Source: Ilyonectria destructans
Lineage: Eukaryota > Ascomycota > Sordariomycetes > Hypocreales > Nectriaceae
Reading direction: 5' to 3'
Assembly (NCBI GenBank): GCA_020740775.1
Contig: JAHEWK010000006.1
Coordinates: 3,224,001 to 3,288,000, forward strand
Length of the DNA stretch: 64,000 bases
The notes under the pieces were generated by a model. It was not told the DNA's origin. It saw only the letters and a program-made list of their open reading frames with translations, and did not search any database. Below, piece by piece: positions 57,426 through 64,000 of the stretch. The position numbers were made by a program, and so were the translations under genes. The stretch's first letter is position 1; each line of letters begins with the position of its first letter.

Positions 57426-58673
57426 TCACAGGGAGTGAGGTTCGGCGTCCGGTCTCAAGTTGACCAGGAAGTCGCGAGTCATTTCGAAACTCAGCCAACT
57501 TGAAGCCATGCTGGGGGCGACTTTGAGAAGGTTAGGGACGATGCCTTTGTAGAGACCCTTTATTCCCTCATTAAGCACAATCACACGGATGGCATCCGGT
57601 ACAGACTTGTACTGATAGCCCATGCCTGACATGGTGTTGATCTGAAATCGTCGACGAAGCACATCGCTATGATTGCCGTTAGAAAGGCTTTGCGCAGTAG
57701 TCATGCTATTACTCACAAAGGGTATGTGCAGGTTTGCGCCACCGCACCGGAAATGGCACCAGCGAGCAGTTTTCGGGTAGCATTGGGATTCTGTTCTCCC
57801 TCTGGAGTCAAGTACTTTCGAACCGACTCATACACCATGAAATTGAGGCCGACCTGGGTTCTTGTGTCAATGGTGAAAGTGACAGGCGTAAGGGTGTATG
57901 TGGCTTACATAGGGCGCGACACCAGCTACGGTTGGGATGATGCCTCTGTATAGTGCAGTCACACCACCTTCAGTCTTATACATGCGTACCAGGGTGGTCC
58001 ACATGCCAGGTAGTTTGTCAGGTCTGTCCCCTAGCTCGGCAAAACTCGCTGACTGGATGGAGAGTCGAGTCCGTACAATGTCTAGGGGATATGTGAGGAA
58101 GACGGAGGTGATTCCCGCGATGCCGCCGCATATAAGGCGCTTGAAAGGTGATAAATCAGCACCCGGGGATATTTCAAAGAAGGTCTGCCAAAATATTAGT
58201 AGAGATGGTGTACGGGAGGGGCACGTGTACATGCCCGTTTATAGAAATTGTAGCTGCTGAACTGAACGGCCGAGTATGGGACAATGCGGATGCAGTTGGT
58301 GCCATTGCCGCGCATAAAGCCCCTCCAGCCCTCCTCTCTCCACATCTTGGCTAGGGCCTGTCCGACGGAAAGTTTGTAGGCATCTCGTCCGACGCTCTGT
58401 ATCTGCATGAGAATTTTGAGGCGCTCCAGAGGCGAGACGACGGTTCGGGACACCGCACCCGCGATGCCGCCGGCGCAGAATGCGGCAATGATGGGTTGGG
58501 AGACGCCATCTCGTAGCTGTTCGAGGCGCCTTTCGGTCGCGGTTGGTGGTGAATTGACCATCTCTGGCTCCGACTGTCGAATGTCAGCGGTGTTGTCTGG
58601 GGTGGGAGACAAACAAGGGCGAGCGGGAGCAGGGGCGAGCGTAGCATTAAGGGGTTGGACGTACGGCAGACAT
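57426..58673 (-). CDS. mitochondrial carrier, YPR011C/SLC25A42-like
   Basis: Exons 58673-58665, 58573-58235, 58184-57909, 57853-57717 and 57666-57426 give 333 residues. Three carrier repeats are present with signatures SPLERLKILMQ, YPLDIVRTRLS and YPFDVLRRRFQ, each followed by the EGxxGLYRG-type motif (EEGWRGFMRGNG, EGGVTALYRGI, NEGIKGLYKGI). AFCAGGIAGAVSRTVVSP and NGTNCIRIVPYSAVQF closely recall yeast YPR011C, described as an adenosine phosphosulfate/PAPS transporter, and CoA/PAP carriers of the SLC25A42 group. Exon 1 codes only MSA. The second intron appears to use a GC donor (GCATGT), since no GT donor keeps the frame. Substrate is inference. Confidence 0.88.
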
Positions 58674-60350
58674 AGTGGCAGATGGGGATATCGCGTCGTG
58701 TCCTCCGACCCAATTGGATCTGAACAAGGCTGCTGCACCGAGTATATGACCTTGATTCCTGGTCGGTCCTGGACTTGTCGCATCAAGGAAGCGGCCAGGA
58801 CTGCTGGGAAGGTCGAGCGGCGGCCGGCGAACTCGAGGGGTCCGCTACTCCTGAGTGTTCTCAATCGTACTACGATGACTCGGCGAGGTGTGGTGACTCC
58901 GAAGAGGGCGATGATATGCCGGGACTAGGAGACAAGAGGCAGTCGGCAACCATCGGGGGAGAACCGGGATGCTTCTGCGCCGGAGCTGACGACGATGGTG
59001 CGCAGGCGTGCGGCGGCTGGCTGGCCGATTCGCGACGTCGACAGCAGCGGTCGCCTTTAATGGTGCTCGTGGAAGTGTTGGAGAGGTAGACGGCCCATGG
59101 AGACGGTGCGGTGTGGTTAGTAAAGGAGCGGGATGGAGCGCGTGGACCGGCGATGCGGATGACTTCGGGGCGCGCGTGGTCCCGGTATTCCCTCGCCTCG
59201 GAGATGGCTTTGGTGGGGTCGTGGCTTGGACGAGCTGAGCCGACCGTCTCAGCTTCTCAGACGAGTGGTGGCGGCCGACAGCTGGTCAAACAGAGACCAA
59301 TACAGCGGATGCAATAAGTACACGGCGTACTTAGAGCTGTGACTGAAGCATCATATCCTCATTGCGAAGGCATGGAAGCGGTGTTTCTGTGGATCGAATA
59401 CCGGAGGCCTTCCAGCGCTGTCGATGGTTTCGGCTACCATACCTTTGGTGAGCTCAAAGCTGGAGGTGGCTGTGCTAGGTGCTAGGGGTGAACGGTACGT
59501 ACTTTGTACATGGGTTCCCGGGTTCCTGAGTTTATGGGGTAGGTGGCTAATACTCGATGCTGTAATTACATCGTACCTACAGCGGTGGGCCATCTGTGGC
59601 GTCAGGTCAGTCTGCAAGGCTGAAGCTTCATCTGTTCTAGGGCCGGGCGGACACTAAGATATCAATCATATATCATGATGTGGTAATAAGTCTGTTGGTT
59701 CTGGTGATTAGACACGGTGCGAAATGACCTCGTGTCAATGGCCTCGTTGCCAGGTGTGCAAGGTACCGGACCAGAGGAAAGGGTCTACTTAGGTATCGGG
59801 TCACGGCGCTTCGGTACCTTTCATAGCGCGCATTCACTAGAGGTCATGTTGGCTGGCTTGGAAGTCCAACATCACACCACCGCCACCGTCGTACCAAGTG
59901 CGCATCGTGATCTCCCGGACGCACGGCAGCAAGAAATGTGAGGGAGCCGTACAATTCGCACTCGCCTCATGGGATGGACAAATTATCACGGTAAAGAGCG
60001 CAGCAACAAGAGTATTAAGAACCAGAGCGTCGTCGATTTATCATCCTTGTGACACCTTTTACGATCAACTGTCTAAACTACCCGTGAAATGTGTACTTCC
60101 ATATGAAACACGTCCCGCCAAATACCATCAATCTCGCAAAGAAAAAAGGGCACCACGGCCGACCTCGCGGCTCCTGGGATAATTCTACGTGGCCACACAT
60201 CTGGTCGGGCCATCAAGTCGGTGCTAGAGATATTGCGCATGTTAAGAGAGAGGAAAAAAAGCCACGTCCGAGTCAGAAAGCAGAAACTTTTCCTTAAAAC
60301 TTGGCCTACGACCGAGGGACGTTTCCAGCCTTGCGAATAATGGACCTGGA
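58674..60350. other. 1.7 kb gene-free region
   Basis: Upstream of the carrier gene and downstream of the SR-protein gene, both on the - strand. Short ORFs without domains. Nothing recognised. Confidence 0.5.
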
Positions 60351-61566
60351 TCATTCGGCAACGTCGAGATCATCGTGAGCTGGAGGAGGAGGGCTGTCTT
60401 GGGCTGCGTTCTGGTTAGCAATGGCGAACCGCGTCTTGCCCGGAATAAATATTGATACTTACGCTTTCGCTCTTCACCGTTGGTTCCATTCTCCCTTCGC
60501 TCGCGGTCATCACGGTCATCCTTAGAATCACGCTCGCGATCGCTGGACAAGATGTTAGAACTATAGCCAGGATGACGAGTATGGATATATACATACCGAT
60601 GGTCAGGGCTACGAGAACGATCGCGGTCACGACGGCCGCCTTCGCGGTCATAGTCGCGATCGCGGTCCCGGCGCTCATCCTTGCGCGGTGAGTACTCGCG
60701 GGTGCTGCGACGGGGAGATGGGGAGCGTCCACGCCGGGGAGAGCGGGCACCACGGCGGTCACGGTCCCTGCCAGACTCAAATCGCCACGAGGCAGAAGGA
60801 GGCGTGCGGGCCCACTGGTTTCGATGTTAGTCTGCTGTTGGTCTAGAGACGTCGGCACCACTGTACCTCAATCTTTAGAATGTCATCACGGCCAATGCGC
60901 TTATTGTGCATCTCATGGTAGGCATCGTCGGCATCGCGTCGATCCTCGTATTCGACAAAGGCAAAGCTGATGGGAAACCACGTCAGCAAGATGGCTCGGG
61001 GAAGGAACTGGATAGATGTTACTCACAGTCGGCTAGAGGTTGACCTTGGTGCAGGGATGTCACAGCGGACAAGACGTCCGTAGCTATTAGAGACATGGTT
61101 AGCATGTGGCAGAAGCACAATCACCCAACAAATCGCCAATGGGGCCCCCTTTTCAGCATGGCATAGCATGCGCAGTCTCGCGCCGATGCTTGAGAGCTAG
61201 TGGTCGGCTCGAACGAAAAGCGGTTGCGAAGCGAACGAGCGGACTCATCGACGGACGGGAGAAGGTAAGGGGGAGGCAAGGCTGGGGGGCGTGGGCGCGT
61301 GCGAGTGCGGAAACGAGAACGAGGACGGGCGAGGGCGAGTGCGACGAAGACGGCGAGGTGTAAAGCTAAGGGCTCGAGGTCTCCGGGGGTTCTCTCGCCG
61401 TGGACGCGATGTGGACGTGGGCGCGGGCGAGGACGAGGGCGTGGACGAGGGCGAGGGCGTGGGCGTGGACGAGGTTGACATACCGTTCGAACTCGTAGGC
61501 GAGGTCGCGAGCGCGGGTGCCGTGGCTGAAGCCGGTCACGTAGAGGGTTTGGCCACCGCGAGACAT
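60351..61566 (-). CDS. SR-type splicing factor, one RRM plus RS/RD tail
   Basis: Exons 61566-61484, 61083-61027, 60966-60867, 60814-60597 and 60542-60463 are well supported; the last exon is ambiguous. The protein starts MSRGGQTLYVTGFSHGTRA (RNP2-like LYVTGF), continues RYGRLVRCDIPAP and has RNP1-like SRLFAFVEYEDRRDADDAY. After WARTPPSASW comes a tail of RS, RD and RE dipeptides (RSPRRGRSPSPRRSTRE). Two endings are possible: an acceptor at CTCCAG gives an acidic DDLDVAE end (stop at 60351), while nearer acceptors give a Ser-rich end (stop at 60370). The first intron is 400 bases, long for this genome, and full of purine-rich repeats. Likely nuclear, in splice-site choice. Confidence 0.8.
61290..61475. 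repeat. purine-rich degenerate minisatellite in SR-gene intron 1
   Basis: On the + strand this is dominated by short GAGGACG, GAGGGCG and GTGGACG units in irregular order; on the transcribed strand it reads as C/T-rich blocks such as CCCTCGTCCACGCC. The region lies wholly within intron 1 of the SR-protein gene. Confidence 0.7.
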
Positions 61567-63153
61567 GGTGGCAGTGCTCGGGACAGTGTTATGGGGCGAT
61601 TGGAAGAGGAGAGAACTGATGCAGCAATTCCGAAAAGCCTGATAGGGAAAGGGTAGAGTGATGGGGCGATGATGGGTAGGCGGTAGTTGGTCTCAAAGTT
61701 GATCGTGAGGTCACGGGCAGGCATGGGAAAGTTTTGTCCCGGCGCCGAGTTGCTGACATAATATATTTCGCGCCTTGACCACTATGACCCTGCCCCTGCC
61801 CATTGCGAAACCAAGCCCGCCATTGTTTCGACTGTGTTAGCGAGGGATCAAAGAATGAATAAGAACCAGGTATAATAATTATGGCGTCGATAATTATCCT
61901 CCGCCTCAATCAGGTAGCGAAAACCTGTGACGCCTCACTATAATCCGCTGAGCGCGTTGTTTTTAAACAGAGCATCGCTGTTTTTCAAATTTCCTGCCAT
62001 CAGTCGTGCTTTCGCGCATGACCTCACCCCCCTGGCTATGAATCATTGAATCCTAGGATTAACTATGCGCATTCTTGGCAATCTTCTTTAATACTACTTT
62101 CTTTTTTATTCCGAACGCAGCTTTCGACTAGAGGAATACTTGGGTATTCTACTTGAACAATATGGGAGGTATTGGCACCTAAGCTCGAATAGGAATACTG
62201 CAAATGTGGGTGTAGAACCACGTTGTTGGTACCGCGACCTCAAACTTGATTCACAGGCGAGTTTACGACGCTAATAAGTTGACTGAATAGTCACGAAATA
62301 TCCGTGGATCATTTGATTACCCGTTGTTCGAAGGCGAACCCCTTCCCTCGGGCAGCCCCGGCGCGCGCGCGCGCATTCGGGCGTAGCGACGGACCCGGGG
62401 TTCATGACTTATCGGAGCGCTCGGAAACATCGGGATGACGGTGTGGGGCGTGTTGGCTACCTAGGTATGATTCAATGCATGAGGTCACTGGATTTTATTG
62501 TCTACTAGCTCGAAGAGCATCGGTCCCGCAGTTCTTTATCTTCCAGGTCTTGTCAGCCATCATCATTTTGTCAGCGCCTCTACACATGAATGCTGTGTTA
62601 TCGTACACTATGAAGCTTACGGGACACGCTGCAGCCTCAAAACAACGTCTTGGAGGCAGTTTTAGGACATAGATGCATGGGCTGACAATGATGACGATGG
62701 CGATAATGATATATGATAAAGAACAGTGCTACTAGGTGAGGCTGCTCTCTGTGTTCCGGGCTGCCCGGTCCCCGTAAACTGGGTTCAAGGTCCAAGGCAC
62801 GGCATCCTCGGTCACTGTATCGTTTCTTAATACTCCGTTGGTCCTTGGGTATCTAGGGCTGACCACATGCTTCGACGCCCATCGTTCCGCCTGGACCGAG
62901 CGAGGTCAGTGATGTAAGAGAAGCGGCACATATTTTAACGCCCTCGTCTCCTCTGCCGGTTGCCCTCATCAAGACACTGTCACTTCTCGTTCTGCTATTA
63001 CCTCACTTCCAGCCCCGCCTAATAAGCATACCGGTAGCTTACTTGTTTTGTTCTTCTTACACTACCGCGACTGAGGAAATCGCACCCTTTCAATTGGGAG
63101 CCGACCTATCTATCCCGTTGACAACCAGATAGTTCTCCCAGCACCCCACGGCA
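61567..63153. other. divergent upstream region, SR gene/sterol acyltransferase
   Basis: About 1.6 kb. A GC alternating tract lies near 62360-62374. A 65-codon ORF at 62475-62672 has no domain. No gene recognised. Confidence 0.5.
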
Positions 63154-63967
63154 ATGGCCTCTTCTCGCAACCCCGGGACTGCCCCGCTTTCCGGTTCCGG
63201 CGGGACTGGCTCCGGACCTGTCCCGCCGCCGGCCCGTCACCCGGGGGGTAGGTCCCTTGCGGACGCCCTACGCGCTGCTGGAATGAGCCTTGACGGTCCG
63301 AGAGCGGGTTCCGAGACGGCCAGCGAGGAAGACTACGAAGAGAATGTGCGCCCGAAGCTTGCAGAGCCACAAGTTCTGCGGCGTCGCCGAGGTCACTCTA
63401 CCAAGGTGCTGGCACCAGCTGAGGCATCGTCTGCCCTAGCCAGCGACTCCACCTCGAAGCCTCCTTTTCGGATCATCCGCCGTGACTCGGGAGTTCATAT
63501 TGTCCCAGATGAAGACAAAAGTCTGCAACAACTCTTGCAGGCTAGCTCTCAACGGGCACGAGACCCCTCACCTCGCCGCCCAGGCAAGTTCGCCGACCTT
63601 GTCTTTACAAGACAATTCTCGGCGTTTGATCGCCAAAACACATCATCTGTCAACAGTCCATTCCACGGATTCTATACTCTATTCTGGCTTGCAGTCGCGC
63701 TGTTTGTCTTCAAGATCTCGGCTAACAACTGGAGGGTGTATGGAAACCCCTTCGGGACGAGCGACATTATGAAAACCATGTTTCGTCGTGACGGTGCGTG
63801 CATCTAAACCTGTACACATACATGAGCTCTCTAACCGATTTCTAGTGATTGTTCTGCTTTTATCAGATGGTATCATGTGTGGCCTTACGGGAGTCAGCTG
63901 GCTGATCCAGAAACTCGTCTTCAACGGTCATCTTGATTGGGATCGAGCCGGATGGGTTATCCAACAT
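63154..63967 (+). CDS. ARE2: sterol O-acyltransferase (ARE family, MBOAT), 5' part
   Basis: Exon 1 is 63154-63793 and exon 2 is 63846-63967, ending at a GTAAGC donor; the rest lies beyond the window. The 254 residues seen include a disordered Gly/Pro/Ser N-terminus, RRRRGHSTKV, PFRIIRRDSGVHIVPDED, then FTRQFSAFDRQNTSSVNSPF just before the first membrane helix (GFYTLFWLAVALFVFKI). Exon 2 adds a second helix region (VIVLLLSDGIMCGLTGVSWL). The FxxRxSxFD motif followed by SxFxGFYxLFW is typical of Are1/Are2 and ACAT enzymes of the ER, which make sterol esters. The catalytic Asn and His of MBOAT enzymes lie downstream, outside the window. Confidence 0.85.
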
Positions 63968-64000
63968 GTAAGCAGTCACATATTGAACGGCTCTGGCAGC

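Overview
This window is nuclear DNA of a filamentous ascomycete, most likely a sordariomycete and plausibly Hypocreales (inference from gene content, short 50-150 bp introns with GTRNGT donors and CTAAC-like branch points, and compact GC-rich exons). No mobile element, CRISPR array, rRNA or tRNA gene was recognised. I count 21 protein genes and one intron-encoded C/D snoRNA. Exon joins were worked out by hand from splice sites, reading-frame continuity and remembered protein families; no database search was run.

Layout. 1-3484: gene-free. 3485-12249: HAD-family hydrolase (+), XRCC2-like protein (-), SOM1 (+), COX9 (-), mitochondrial ribosomal protein uL22m (+), CFEM membrane protein (-); three of these six act in mitochondria. 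12250-17782: a 5.5 kb stretch without a convincing gene, holding a 25-base C run, a 21-base A run and an 18-bp perfect palindrome. 17783-43556: PRP24/SART3 splicing factor (+), DHX29-like helicase (-), GCN1 (+), ribosomal protein eL19 (+), mitochondrial SHMT (+) and an unusual isochorismatase-AlkB-GST fusion (-). 43557-45896: gene-free. 45897-58673: TAF8 (+), RACK1/CPC2 (+) with a U24-type snoRNA in its last intron, OST3 (-), a coiled-coil protein of unknown function (+), MRM2 rRNA methyltransferase (+), ribosomal protein eL18 (-), a mitochondrial carrier (-). 58674-64000: gene-free stretch, SR-type splicing factor (-), and the 5' part of a sterol O-acyltransferase (+) cut by the window end.

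Shared themes. Many genes serve translation: eL18, eL19, RACK1, DHX29 and GCN1 in the cytosol, uL22m and MRM2 in mitochondria. GCN1 and RACK1 both connect to amino-acid starvation control in fungi. The eL19, eL18 and RACK1 upstream regions carry TTAGGG (or its complement), and eL19 also has two CACGTG boxes, which resembles the Tbf1/Cbf1 ribosomal-protein promoter type known from non-Saccharomyces fungi.

The most interesting items are the RACK1 intron snoRNA, in the same host gene as in budding yeast; strong hairpins in the first introns of the RACK1 and eL18 genes; the three-domain AlkB fusion; and the degenerate Rad51 paralogue without a P-loop. I saw no clear sign of a wholly new system; most of the window is conserved housekeeping sequence.
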